From the NCBI GenBank assembly GCA_963716925.1, contig CAVQUX010000033.1, positions 434,001-498,000 of the forward strand: a DNA stretch of 64,000 bases. Direction: 5' to 3'. Position 1 is the stretch's first letter. Every line of letters begins with the position of its first letter. This document shows, one piece after another, positions 20,007-27,954 of this stretch. The position numbers and the translations under genes were made by a program. The notes beneath the pieces were generated by a model that had not been told where the DNA came from, made no database searches, and saw only the letters and a list, made by a program, of their open reading frames with translations. This stretch comes from DAISKN01 sp963716925. GTDB lineage: Bacteria > Acidobacteriota > Vicinamibacteria > Marinacidobacterales > SMYC01.

Positions 20007-21143
20007 ATGGACTACATCACCCTCGAGCTCGCTCTTCGCATTCCCTTCTTGCGCGGTTTGAGCATGAGTGTACGAGATCAATCACAAAACGGTCCGCCCG
20101 GCCCCTTGGGCTCCATGAGTGTCGTCGAGCTGGGCCTGGTCCTCGACTCCCTTCCCGAGATCGTCGCCAGCTTCGACGGCGAAGGCCGTCTCCGGTACCT
20201 CAACGCCGCCGGCCGGCTCTGGCTCCAGATCGGAGACCCGGAGCTCGAGACCGCGATTCTCTCGGACGTGATGTCCGAGCCCGCGGCCGAGCGCCTCCTC
20301 CGGGAAGCCCTCCCCGAAGCGGCGCGAACGGGCCGCTGGCAGGGAACCGGGGAGATTCTGCCGCGGACGGGAGACCCGCTCCCGGTGCTGCAGCTTCTCG
20401 TGAGCCATCCCCCGGAAGAGGGAAAGCAGATCGCGTTCACCCTCGTCGCCACCCCCCTGGAAGACTCGCTTCAGGATCGCGAGGCGCTCATCGCGACCTC
20501 GCTCGGATTCCTCCACGATCTGAACAACCTCCTGGGGCCGATCCTCGCTTACGCCGCCCTCGCCCAGGACAAGATCGAGAGCTCGAGCCCCGTCCAGCGT
20601 TACCTCGCCCAGATTCTGGCGGCGGCCGAGCGCGCCCGTGAGCTTTCGGAGCGCGTGCTCCAGCGGATCCGCCCGCGGGCAAGCGCCTCCCGCCGCGTGG
20701 TGCTGGCCAATCTGGTTCAGGAGGTCGCGGCCTGGCTCCGCGCTCAGCACGCGCAGCATGACGTCGAAGTCGAATCGCCGCTTTCCAACCGCGCGATCCT
20801 CGGAGACGCGGTGGGTCTTCAGCAGATGGTGCTCAACCTCGGGAAGAACGCCGTCGAATCGCTTCCGCCGGAGGGCGGCAAGGTCTGGATCGCCGTTCGC
20901 GAGATCGAGGGCAGAAACGAGCTCCGGCTCACCGTCCGAGACAACGGGCACGGGATGGATGAGGCGGTCCTCGGACGGATCTTCGAGCCCTTCTTCTCGA
21001 CCAAGCCGGCGGGCGCTGGAGTGGGCCTCTCGATCACCCGTGAGGTGGTGCGCCGCCACCGGGGAACGATGACCATCGAGAGCGCCAAGGGCTCGGGCAC
21101 GTCCTTCCACGTGCAGCTTCCCGTCGACGAAGCAGCCGAATAG
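20007..21143 (+). CDS. PAS-type sensor histidine kinase, NtrB-like
   Basis: A soluble kinase of up to 378 residues. It has a PAS-like sensor (~40-150, LPEIVASFDGEGRLRYLN) and a dimerisation helix with the phospho-acceptor His170 in FLHDLNNLLGPI. The ATPase domain carries an N-box (NLGKNAVESLP), G1 box (DNGHGMD), F-box (FEPFFSTK) and G2 box (GAGVGLSI). The HDLNN box resembles NtrB- and hybrid-type kinases that partner with receiver domains. No response regulator is adjacent. Internal ATGs at 20064 and 20115 are credible alternative starts, because the first ~20 residues look unlike the rest. A palindromic repeat ending in a T-run follows the stop and may terminate it. Confidence 0.85.
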   Translation: MDYITLELALRIPFLRGLSMSVRDQSQNGPPGPLGSMSVVELGLVLDSLPEIVASFDGEGRLRYLNAAGRLWLQIGDPELETAILSDVMSEPAAERLLREALPEAARTGRWQGTGEILPRTGDPLPVLQLLVSHPPEEGKQIAFTLVATPLEDSLQDREALIATSLGFLHDLNNLLGPILAYAALAQDKIESSSPVQRYLAQILAAAERARELSERVLQRIRPRASASRRVVLANLVQEVAAWLRAQHAQHDVEVESPLSNRAILGDAVGLQQMVLNLGKNAVESLPPEGGKVWIAVREIEGRNELRLTVRDNGHGMDEAVLGRIFEPFFSTKPAGAGVGLSITREVVRRHRGTMTIESAKGSGTSFHVQLPVDEAAE

Positions 21144-21156
21144 AGCCGAGGGAAGA

Positions 21157-21246
21157 AGGGAAAGGAACGCAAAGACGCAAGGACGCAAAGGAAAACCCGT
21201 TCCTTTTTTGCGCCTTCGCGTCTTTGCGCCTTTGCGTTTTTTTCCC
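21157..21246. repeat. GCAAAG-rich palindromic repeat, copy 1
   Basis: The left arm holds AACGCAAAGACGCAAGG and the right arm CGTCTTTGCGCCTTTGCG, imperfect reverse complements separated by a short centre. The right arm ends in seven T residues, so on the plus strand it could also act as an intrinsic terminator for the histidine kinase. It lies between two convergent genes. Related copies are at 31021 and 36228. Confidence 0.8.
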
Positions 21247-21269
21247 GGTTCGATTGACTGGCGCTCGAG

Positions 21270-22010
21270 CTAGGCGGGGAAGATGTTCCCCTGCATCACC
21301 GCTTTCATGGTGGCGATCTTGAACCCGTGCATCACCGGCATCAGCTTCTCCACCCGGTCCTGGGGGACGAGCTCGCTGGTGAAGAGAACCACGGCGACGA
21401 TCGTGCCGTTCAGGTAGGCGCCGCCGAGGCCGAGGACGGTTCGCACGCGGTTCTCGGTGACGAAGCTCCGGTCGGGAATCACGTCGAAGCCGTCGCGGGT
21501 GCGGGTCTCGAGGGCGTCCTTGACGTAGAGCACCCGCGCCATCTGCCCCATCGAAGTCACGATCATGTGCTTTTCCTGCTTCTGGACCCACTCGAGACCG
21601 GTACCCATGTCCCCCATGAGGCGCGAGACCATGGGGATGGTCTTGATGAAGCTTGCGCTCGTGAGCGGAAGGGCGAGGTGGCGCTCCGAGCGAAGCCGGT
21701 GGTTCCACTGAGGGCGCTTGCCCCGGCTCCCGAGAAGCGTCACCACCGGGGTCTTCGGCTGGAGCTCGGAGGAGACCCCTCGGGTGCGCGCGAGGTCGCG
21801 GACGAAGTCGGTCTCCTTCGCCGGAAGCTTCTCGAGCTCGACCGTGGCGAAAACACGGAACAGCACCGCGGAGGCCAAGAGGTCTTCGTAGAGAACGTCG
21901 ATGAACTTCTGGCAAGCTTGCTGGAAGCTCCCGCACTCTTTCAGCTCGTCCTCGACGCGGGAGCGAAGAGCGGTCACGTCGTCGACGGAATAGGAAGCTA
22001 TCCGGGACAT
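21270..22010 (-). CDS. Conserved protein with a GAF-like sensory fold, function unknown
   Basis: A soluble 246-residue protein. Segments such as PVVTLLGSRGKRPQWNHR, ERHLALPLTSASFI and GLGGAYLNGTIVAVVLF resemble stand-alone sensory (GAF-like) modules found fused to kinases in other bacteria. This is recognition by pattern only. It is the last gene of the fatty-acyl-AMP ligase/type III PKS operon, 12 bases after the ligase stop. It may therefore sense or regulate the product, or be a passenger. No catalytic residues can be pointed out. Confidence 0.6.
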   Translation of the reverse strand: MSRIASYSVDDVTALRSRVEDELKECGSFQQACQKFIDVLYEDLLASAVLFRVFATVELEKLPAKETDFVRDLARTRGVSSELQPKTPVVTLLGSRGKRPQWNHRLRSERHLALPLTSASFIKTIPMVSRLMGDMGTGLEWVQKQEKHMIVTSMGQMARVLYVKDALETRTRDGFDVIPDRSFVTENRVRTVLGLGGAYLNGTIVAVVLFTSELVPQDRVEKLMPVMHGFKIATMKAVMQGNIFPA

Positions 22011-22022
22011 CGCTCCATGATC

Positions 22023-23624
22023 TCAGACTCCCGCCCTGGCGAAAAGGCGGCCCGCCTCGCGCCTTCGGAGCTTCCCGCTCGAGGTCCTCGGGAGGGCGCC
22101 GGGATCGAGAAGCCTCACGATGGGGTCGACGCCGCAGCGCTCGACCACCCGCGCCCGGATCTCGTCGACCGTGCGCTCAGAATCCTCGGGCGCCAGATCG
22201 AAAGCGCGCTCGGCGAGAAGCCATAGACTCTCGCCGCGCTCTCCGGGAACGGACACCGCGGCGACGGCCCCCGCCCTCGACCCCGGGACACCGTCGGCCG
22301 CCTGCTCGATCATTTCCGGCGGAAAGTTGCGCCCGCGGAGGATCAGGAGGTCGCCGCTCCGACCGCAGAGGTGGAGCTCTCCACCCCAGAAGAACCCGCG
22401 GTCTCCGGTGTCGAGATACCCCCGGGCGTCCAGGCCTTCGCTCGTGACCGACGATCCCCGTATCCGAACGCGGCCCACTCGCCCTTCCGGTAACGTCTCG
22501 CCGCGCTCGTCGCCGACTTCGACATCGACTCCGGGCACGGGCGTTCCCGAGCTGACGAGCTCGATGCCATCCACGGACTCGATCGCCTCCTCTTTCCCGA
22601 CGAGGGCCGCGCCGTCGAACCGGCGCGAGGTGAACGGGCGGTCGGGCCGGGAGAAGGTCACCGCGAGCGACGCCTCGGCAAGGCCGTAGACCGGAGTGAG
22701 CGCCTCCCTCCGGAGGCCGAAGGCCCGAAAGCGTTCGTAGAACCGGGTAAGGGTCGAAGCGGCCACCGGCTCGGCCCCGTCCAGAGCGATGAGCCAGGAG
22801 GAGAGGTCGACGCCCTGGAGCTCGTCATCTCCCACCCTCTCGACGGCGAGCTCGTAGGCGAAATTGGGGGCGGCGCTGATCGTGGCCCGGTAGCGGGAGA
22901 TCGCCTGGAGCCACCGCGCCGGCCGCGCGACGAACTCCTCCGGCTTCATCAGCGTCAACGGGGCCGGTTGCGCGAGCGCGGTGAGGACGGCGCCCACGAG
23001 GCCCATGTCGTGATAGAGCGGAAGCCAGGAGACGCCGCCGTGCTCGTAGCGGTCCGCCGGGTAGCACTCGAGAATTCGATCGCGGATCGCACGCACGTTC
23101 GCGAGGAGCTGACGGTGAGTGAGCGGAATCGGCCGGGGCGCGCCCGTGGTTCCCGACGACAGCTGGATCAGCGCGACGGAGTCGGGCTCCCGGTCCACGA
23201 GCCGGGGTCGCGCGTCGGGAAGCTCGCCGAGAGCGACGACGGTCACCTCCGGAAGCCGGACGCGGCCGGCGATATCCGTCAGAACCAGACCAGCGCCCGC
23301 CGCTTTCAAGGACGCGTGAACGTCCTCGACGAAGCAGCGGCGCGATCCGAAGCGCGGCGGAAGCGGGAGGGAGAGCGGAGAGGCCCCCGCGGCGAGAACG
23401 CCGAAGAACGCGTCGTAGAACCCCGGAGCCGTAGGCGCCGCCACCGCGACCCGGGAGCCGGGCTCGACTCCGAGCGCCAGAAGACCCCCGGCGACGCCCC
23501 GCGCGCGCTCGAGGACGTCGCTATAGAGGAGGGTAAGCTCTTCCGATCGGTCGAGAAAGCGCACGCACTCGCCGGCTGCCGCCGCCCGCTCCAGGCAGGA
23601 AAGAAGCGTACCGGGCTCGCTCAT
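22023..23624 (-). CDS. Fatty-acyl-AMP ligase (FAAL-type adenylation enzyme)
   Basis: This 533-residue ANL-superfamily enzyme has the P-loop-like core LIQLSSGTTGAPRPIPLTH (~155), the WLPLYHDMGLVG segment typical of FAALs and long-chain acyl ligases, YGLAEASLAV, the YLDTGDRGFF hinge and a C-terminal LPRTSSGKLRR containing the catalytic lysine. FAALs activate fatty acids as acyl-adenylates and pass them to an acyl carrier protein rather than to CoA. The ACP gene immediately upstream overlaps it by 4 bases (ATGA), which makes the pair a likely loading module for the type III PKS. FAAL rather than fatty-acyl-CoA ligase is inferred from the motif pattern and context. Confidence 0.85.
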   Translation of the reverse strand: MSEPGTLLSCLERAAAAGECVRFLDRSEELTLLYSDVLERARGVAGGLLALGVEPGSRVAVAAPTAPGFYDAFFGVLAAGASPLSLPLPPRFGSRRCFVEDVHASLKAAGAGLVLTDIAGRVRLPEVTVVALGELPDARPRLVDREPDSVALIQLSSGTTGAPRPIPLTHRQLLANVRAIRDRILECYPADRYEHGGVSWLPLYHDMGLVGAVLTALAQPAPLTLMKPEEFVARPARWLQAISRYRATISAAPNFAYELAVERVGDDELQGVDLSSWLIALDGAEPVAASTLTRFYERFRAFGLRREALTPVYGLAEASLAVTFSRPDRPFTSRRFDGAALVGKEEAIESVDGIELVSSGTPVPGVDVEVGDERGETLPEGRVGRVRIRGSSVTSEGLDARGYLDTGDRGFFWGGELHLCGRSGDLLILRGRNFPPEMIEQAADGVPGSRAGAVAAVSVPGERGESLWLLAERAFDLAPEDSERTVDEIRARVVERCGVDPIVRLLDPGALPRTSSGKLRRREAGRLFARAGV

Positions 23625-23863
23625 GGACCCGAAAGACGGCGCTCCAGGAGATCGACGACGTCTCCCACTCTCTCGATTCCGGCCTCGTCGCCGTCGCCGA
23701 ACGCGACGCGGAAGCGGTTCTCGAGCTCGACGACGAGAGTGAGCTGCTGAATGGAGTCGAGCTTCAGATCGCGGAGAAGGTGAGTCTCTTCGGTGAGCTC
23801 GTGGATCTTGAGCTGCTCGGCGAAGACTTGGCGAACGCCCTCGACAATGGTGCTTCGTTCCAT
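23621..23863 (-). CDS. Acyl carrier protein
   Basis: An 80-residue helical, acidic protein with the phosphopantetheine site LDSIQ (serine in DLKLDSIQQLTLVVELE). Helix II and the following ENRFRVAFGD pattern match carrier proteins. It starts at ATG 23863, five bases after the methyltransferase gene ends, and its stop overlaps the FAAL start. Its expected job is to receive an acyl group from the FAAL and deliver it to the type III PKS encoded two genes upstream. No phosphopantetheinyl transferase gene is seen in the window. Confidence 0.9.
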   Translation of the reverse strand: MERSTIVEGVRQVFAEQLKIHELTEETHLLRDLKLDSIQQLTLVVELENRFRVAFGDGDEAGIERVGDVVDLLERRLSGP

Positions 23864-23868
23864 CGCGA

Positions 23869-24381
23869 TTACCCGGTGAGGCCGAGCGCTCGCTCCTCGC
23901 AGCGGATCCGCGTTCGAAGCATCCACGCGTTCAATAGGCTGAACCCGAGAGCCGTCAGATAGGCGGTGTGGATCAAAGGAATGGCGATCCCCTCGAGGAC
24001 GACTGCGAGATAGTTCGGATGCCTGAGGAAGCGGTACGGTCCCCCGGTCGAGAGCGGAATCCCGGGAATGGTGATGACCCGCACGTTCCAGCGCCGGCCG
24101 AGAGAAGCGATGGCCCAGTAGCGCAGCGCCTGGGCCGCGAGCGCGAGCGCCAGCATCGGAAGGCCGAGCCATGGAAGAAACGGACGTTCGAGGAGAACGA
24201 CTTCGAGGGCGCAGGCGGCGAAGAAGCCGGTATGGAGGAGCTTCATCGCCGGAAAATGCTCGCGTCCGTGCTCGACTCCGCCGCGCGAGAACGCCCAGGC
24301 GGCGTTTCTCCGGCTGAGGGCGAGCTCGAACATCCTCTCGACGGCCACGAGGCCGAGAAATGCGAGATACGGGATCACCAT
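23869..24381 (-). CDS. Isoprenylcysteine carboxyl methyltransferase-like membrane enzyme
   Basis: A 170-residue protein with about four membrane helices and the ICMT-family signature near the C-terminus (GGPYRFLRHPNYLAVV), ending in helices and the acidic CEERALGL segment. In Bacillus, the ICMT-like BpsB lies beside the type III PKS BpsA and methylates alkylpyrones. That arrangement is repeated here, with a 7-base overlap with the PKS gene. O-methylation of the polyketide by S-adenosylmethionine is therefore the best guess. A second, longer ICMT-like gene at 38275 has no such context. Confidence 0.8.
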   Translation of the reverse strand: MVIPYLAFLGLVAVERMFELALSRRNAAWAFSRGGVEHGREHFPAMKLLHTGFFAACALEVVLLERPFLPWLGLPMLALALAAQALRYWAIASLGRRWNVRVITIPGIPLSTGGPYRFLRHPNYLAVVLEGIAIPLIHTAYLTALGFSLLNAWMLRTRIRCEERALGLTG

Positions 24382-25424
24382 TGGAGAAGCACGAGCTCCG
24401 AACAGAATCCGGGGCCCATCGCCATCAAGAGTCCGTAGGCTCCGGGGGCGGGCGACTTCGTTTTCAGGGTGTCGCCGAGCACCAGCAGCACCGAGGCCGA
24501 GGAGAGATTTCCCACGCGCTTCAGCGTGTCCCAGGTGAGCGCCAGGGCTTCCTGGGGGACTCCGAGAGCTTCCTGGAACGCTTCCAGGATCTTGGGGCCG
24601 CCGGGATGGCAGATGAATACCTCGATGTCGCCGAGAGTGAGCCCGCGCGAATCCAGGAAAGCGTCGACGTCCCGGCGCATCTCCCGCTTCACCAGGTGGG
24701 GAATTTCCGCCGAGAGCACCACGGAGAAACCGTCGGCGGTGACGTCCCAGCCCATGACGCGCTCGGTGTCGCGGTAGAAGACCGAGCGGCTCGCGACGAA
24801 CCGTGGCCCGTCGGCTTCGCGCCCGGCCCCCACCATCGCGACGGCGGCGGCCCCGTCACCGAACAGGCCGGTTGCGATGATGTTCGGGATCGAGAGGTCG
24901 CGGCGCTGGAGAGTCAGGCTGCAGAGCTCGACCGAGAGCAGCACCACGACTTCGTCGGGAAACGCCCGGAGATAATCCGCAGCCCGGGTGATGCCCACCG
25001 CCCCGGCCACGCAGCCGAGACCGAAGAGCGGGGATCGTTTGACGTCGCTGCGGAGCCCGAGGCGGTTCGCGATGCGGGCGTCGACCGAGGGAGTGGCGAT
25101 CCCGGTGGTGCTCACGAAGATGATGTGGCTCACGTCGCCGGTGCCGAGCCCCGAGGCCTCGAGAACGTTCTCGATCGCCCGCGCGCCGACGTCGATGGCC
25201 ACGCGGATGAAAGCGTCGTTCGACGCGGTGAACGAGTCGAGGGCCTCGTATTCCTCGAGCGTGAGCGCGAGGTGGCGACCGTCCACGAGCACGTTCTGAT
25301 GGAGTTGGTCGAGGCGATCGAGATTGAAGTGCCGCTTCGCCCAGTGCTTCTTCAGCGCCTCGGAGAGGACCGCTTGAGGGTAGTAGTTCTCGGGAAACGC
25401 GCGCCCCACCCCCGCGATCTTCAT
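24375..25424 (-). CDS. Type III polyketide synthase (alkylpyrone/alkylresorcinol-type)
   Basis: This 349-residue chalcone-synthase-fold enzyme has the full catalytic triad: Cys138 in FGLGCVAGA, His273 in FICHPGGPK and Asn306 in VGNLSSAS. The C-terminus has the GPGFCSELVLLQW form. Type III PKSs condense an acyl starter with malonyl-CoA to give pyrones or resorcinols. The operon supplies a FAAL and ACP for a fatty-acyl starter and an ICMT-like enzyme for methylation, so a long-chain alkylpyrone or resorcinol ether is the likely product. Pyrone versus resorcinol cannot be decided by eye. It starts 6 bases after the lipoprotein-sorting-like gene and overlaps the methyltransferase gene. Confidence 0.9.
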   Translation of the reverse strand: MKIAGVGRAFPENYYPQAVLSEALKKHWAKRHFNLDRLDQLHQNVLVDGRHLALTLEEYEALDSFTASNDAFIRVAIDVGARAIENVLEASGLGTGDVSHIIFVSTTGIATPSVDARIANRLGLRSDVKRSPLFGLGCVAGAVGITRAADYLRAFPDEVVVLLSVELCSLTLQRRDLSIPNIIATGLFGDGAAAVAMVGAGREADGPRFVASRSVFYRDTERVMGWDVTADGFSVVLSAEIPHLVKREMRRDVDAFLDSRGLTLGDIEVFICHPGGPKILEAFQEALGVPQEALALTWDTLKRVGNLSSASVLLVLGDTLKTKSPAPGAYGLLMAMGPGFCSELVLLQW

Positions 25425-25430
25425 GACGGC

Positions 25431-26168
25431 CTACCTCTTCTCCAGAGCTTCCCGGGTGAAGGTTTCTGGAGGGAGGCCCTGGTTCACTCTCACCTCCGAG
25501 AAGGTGAGCCGCGTGCTCCGGTCCTCCGCCGGTCTCCTGACCTCGATGCGGTGAGCGAGAAGAACGCCCCCGAGATCCCGGACGTCCTCGAGCCGCGCCT
25601 CTTTCAGGAGCTCTCCGCCCTGGTCCAGGAAATCCGCCTTGACCACCATGAAGTCCTTCTTTCGAATGTAGCCTCGAAGCTTGCCGTAAGCCACACGGTG
25701 CCTGGGCACCCCTTCCATCACGTAGCAGGGCTCGCTACCGACCGTCTCTTCGCCCAGCAGGCGGTGATGGAGATCGTCGAGGTGAGCGCCGCCGGCGAGG
25801 TCGGCGTAGGTGATGTCGGATCCGAGGAACGGGTCGTCCTGGTTCTTCCCCGCGATTTCGCGGACCAGGTCGAGGTCGGGGAAGTAGGCCCACTGCCGGT
25901 TCCTGGCCCCGCGCTCGGCGTGAATCAGGAACTCCGTGCCCTTCATCTCCGCCGGCTCCCGAAGCCGGACCCGGGCGCGGTACGACACGGTGTCTTCCCC
26001 GCGAAGGAGGGAGAAATCGAACACGCGGATCCTGGTCTCGCTCCCGGCGACGATCTCGAGCCGCGCGACCGCCTGGAGGTCCCGGGCCTTCGCTTCGTTC
26101 TCCTTCACCCGGGCGACGATGGCTCCCGCCGAGATCTGGGCGATCACGAGAAGCGCGAGTGCCGTCAC
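25431..26168 (-). CDS. Outer-membrane lipoprotein-sorting-like (LolA-fold) protein
   Basis: A 245-residue exported protein with a short signal peptide (ALALLVIAQISAGA) and the pattern of COG2834-type proteins: SYRARVRLREPAEMKGTEF, WAYFPDLDLVREI, DITYADLAG and CYVMEGVPR. These proteins have a half-barrel that binds hydrophobic chains. Beside a polyketide-lipid operon and an ABC permease, it could carry the lipid across the periplasm. GTG 26168 overlaps the permease stop (GTGA) and has a GAGGAGG ribosome site. Calling it a carrier for this particular lipid is inference. Confidence 0.75.
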   Translation of the reverse strand: MTALALLVIAQISAGAIVARVKENEAKARDLQAVARLEIVAGSETRIRVFDFSLLRGEDTVSYRARVRLREPAEMKGTEFLIHAERGARNRQWAYFPDLDLVREIAGKNQDDPFLGSDITYADLAGGAHLDDLHHRLLGEETVGSEPCYVMEGVPRHRVAYGKLRGYIRKKDFMVVKADFLDQGGELLKEARLEDVRDLGGVLLAHRIEVRRPAEDRSTRLTFSEVRVNQGLPPETFTREALEKR

Positions 26169-27367
26169 GCGACCCTCCTCGACTCGTAGAGGTGCACGCC
26201 GAGGGCCAGGTAGGCGACGCCGAAACCGAGAAGGGCGCCGACGTCGGGAAGGATGGAGCGGAGCTCGCGCTGTCGGAGCATCAAGTCGTTGAACGCGCCC
26301 ATGGCCCAGGCGGTGGGGAAGAGATGCGCGAGACTCTGGAGCCACGTCGGCTCGATGGTGATCGGCCACCAGCATCCGCCGATCGCGGCCATGGCGACGA
26401 CACCCATGGTCCCTATGGGAAGCATGGCGTCCCGGCTGCGGGCGACGGTCGCCGCGAGAAACCCGAACGCCGCCGAGGCGAAGGCAATGCCGATGATGGT
26501 GAGGCCGAGCGCGGGGAGGGACGGGCCGAGAGAGATGCCGAACGCCAGGCGGCCGAAGAGAAAGAGTAGAACCATCTGGAGAAGACCGGTGACGAACCGC
26601 GACAGCATCTTCCCCGCGAGCAGCGCTGCCGGCGGAACCGGACTCGCGGAGAGTCGGTAGACCATCCCCCACTCCCGCTCATCGAGAAGGCCGAGTCCGA
26701 CGCCGAAGAGCATGCCGAGGAGAAGAAACGTCACGCTGAAGCCGGGGACGTTCTGATCGAAGGTATTGAACTCTGTCGGACCGCCGAAGACGCTGGTCTC
26801 CTCGAGGGCGACGGCGCCTTCGGCAATCCGCTCGGCGAGGGCCGCGGAATCTTCCGCGAGGGACTCGAAGTCGACTTCCCCCCCATAGGTCAGAACCTGC
26901 ACGACGGCGATCCGGGCCGCGACCCTCGCGGTCACGACACCCGCCCGAGCGCGCTCGACGGCAGCGCGAATCTTGAGCACCTCGAGGTGCTTCACCGGGT
27001 CCGTCCAGAGAACGAGCTTCGCGGGCTCCCCCTTTCGAATCGCTTCGGAAAAACCTTCGGGCAGGAGAAGCGCCGCTCCCGCCCGGGGGGTCTCCGAGAC
27101 GAGTCTTCGCGCTTCTTCCGCCTCGACGAGCGCCACTTCGAGCTCCGGAGCCTCGCGAAGGATCGTGAGCAGTTTTTCCCCCACCGGCCCCCGGTCGAGG
27201 TCGACCACCGGAAGGAGGTGCCGGGAGCTTTGATAGAGGGTCGAAAGGGAGAACCCGGCGGCGGAAATGACCACCAGAGGGGCGAGAAAGAGAAGCATCA
27301 GCGCTCCCGGGTCGCGCATCAGGAGTCGCAAGTCCTTTACGGTCAGTGTTAAGAGAGCCCGGGCCAT
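26165..27367 (-). CDS. ABC-2 type transporter permease
   Basis: A 400-residue permease with one N-terminal membrane helix (LMLLFLAPLVVISAAGFSL), a ~150-residue external loop, and five C-terminal helices starting FSVTFLLLGMLFGVGLGLLD. This is the YhgE/DrrB-like ABC-2 layout. It has no ATPase of its own next to it. The nearest is the DrrA-like ATPase gene at 30057-31010, separated by three divergent genes. It is the first gene of the polyketide operon, behind a TATACT -10 box and the IscR-like dyad, so export of the lipid product is the likely role. Confidence 0.85.
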   Translation of the reverse strand: MARALLTLTVKDLRLLMRDPGALMLLFLAPLVVISAAGFSLSTLYQSSRHLLPVVDLDRGPVGEKLLTILREAPELEVALVEAEEARRLVSETPRAGAALLLPEGFSEAIRKGEPAKLVLWTDPVKHLEVLKIRAAVERARAGVVTARVAARIAVVQVLTYGGEVDFESLAEDSAALAERIAEGAVALEETSVFGGPTEFNTFDQNVPGFSVTFLLLGMLFGVGLGLLDEREWGMVYRLSASPVPPAALLAGKMLSRFVTGLLQMVLLFLFGRLAFGISLGPSLPALGLTIIGIAFASAAFGFLAATVARSRDAMLPIGTMGVVAMAAIGGCWWPITIEPTWLQSLAHLFPTAWAMGAFNDLMLRQRELRSILPDVGALLGFGVAYLALGVHLYESRRVA

Positions 27368-27379
27368 CGCGATTCCGGA

Positions 27380-27438
27380 AGTATATCAGCATTGGCCCGG
27401 TTTGATACTTGACAAAAAAGTCAGATATTGACCAGAAT
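27380..27438. promoter_or_regulatory. Divergent promoter region with an IscR-like dyad at 27405-27428
   Basis: ATACTTGAC and GTCAGATAT face each other across six A residues; TGAC/GTCA is perfect and the 9-bp arms match at 7 of 9 positions. The layout is close to type 1 IscR sites, one base shorter. TTGACA (27409-27414) inside it can serve as -35 for the Rrf2 gene, with CAGAAT 18 bases on (27433-27438). On the other strand TATACT (27380-27385) is a -10 for the permease operon, placing the dyad over that -35 as well. One bound Rrf2 dimer could control both directions. Confidence 0.6.
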
Positions 27439-27456
27439 CAGCTCGAGGGTCATGCG

Positions 27457-27954
27457 ATGAAGATCACGGCCCAGGAAGAATACGGCCTCCGCTGCCTCCT
27501 CCAGCTCGCCCGAAACCACGGGAACACCCAGCCGGTGACGGTGCGGGAGATCGCATCGAACGAGGGGATTTCCGTCGCCTATGCCGAGAAGCTGCTCCAC
27601 CGCCTCGCGAAGTCGGGTCTCGCCGAGTCGGTCCGCGGGGTCCGGGGAGGCTTCCGACTCACCCGAAGCCCGGAGGCGATGACGGTGGGCGACGCGGTTC
27701 GGGCCCTCGGAAGTTTTCTCACGCACGCCGCGATCTGCCAGCGATACACGGGCGACGAGAGCCACTGCGTCCACAACAAGAACTGCGGTTTGAGACCGGT
27801 GTGGAGCACGGTGAACTACCACATCCAGAAGCTCTTCGACAACCTCCCCCTCGCGATCCTGCTCCAGGGAGAGCGCGAATCGCGACAGCAGATCATGGAG
27901 ATCGCTCCCTACGCCCTCGCCTCAGGCGCAGCTTCGAGAGGGGGATTCCCGTGA
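27457..27954 (+). CDS. Rrf2-family transcriptional regulator with three-cysteine cluster site
   Basis: The product is 165 residues from ATG 27457 (MKITAQEEYGLRCLLQLAR, the family start). A winged-helix domain is followed by a loop with Cys94, Cys104 and Cys110 (spacing x9, x5), the usual ligands for an iron-sulfur cluster in IscR, NsrR or RsrR-type sensors. Such regulators sense iron-sulfur status, nitric oxide or redox state. The adjoining dyad suggests autoregulation and control of the divergent operon. It overlaps the sigma-factor gene by 4 bases (GTGA), so regulator and sigma factor are co-translated. Confidence 0.9.
   Translation: MKITAQEEYGLRCLLQLARNHGNTQPVTVREIASNEGISVAYAEKLLHRLAKSGLAESVRGVRGGFRLTRSPEAMTVGDAVRALGSFLTHAAICQRYTGDESHCVHNKNCGLRPVWSTVNYHIQKLFDNLPLAILLQGERESRQQIMEIAPYALASGAASRGGFP

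Noticed and set aside
24360..26189. A 609-codon plus-strand frame across the polyketide genes
   Set aside because: The opposite strand encodes enzymes with complete catalytic motifs; this frame has none.
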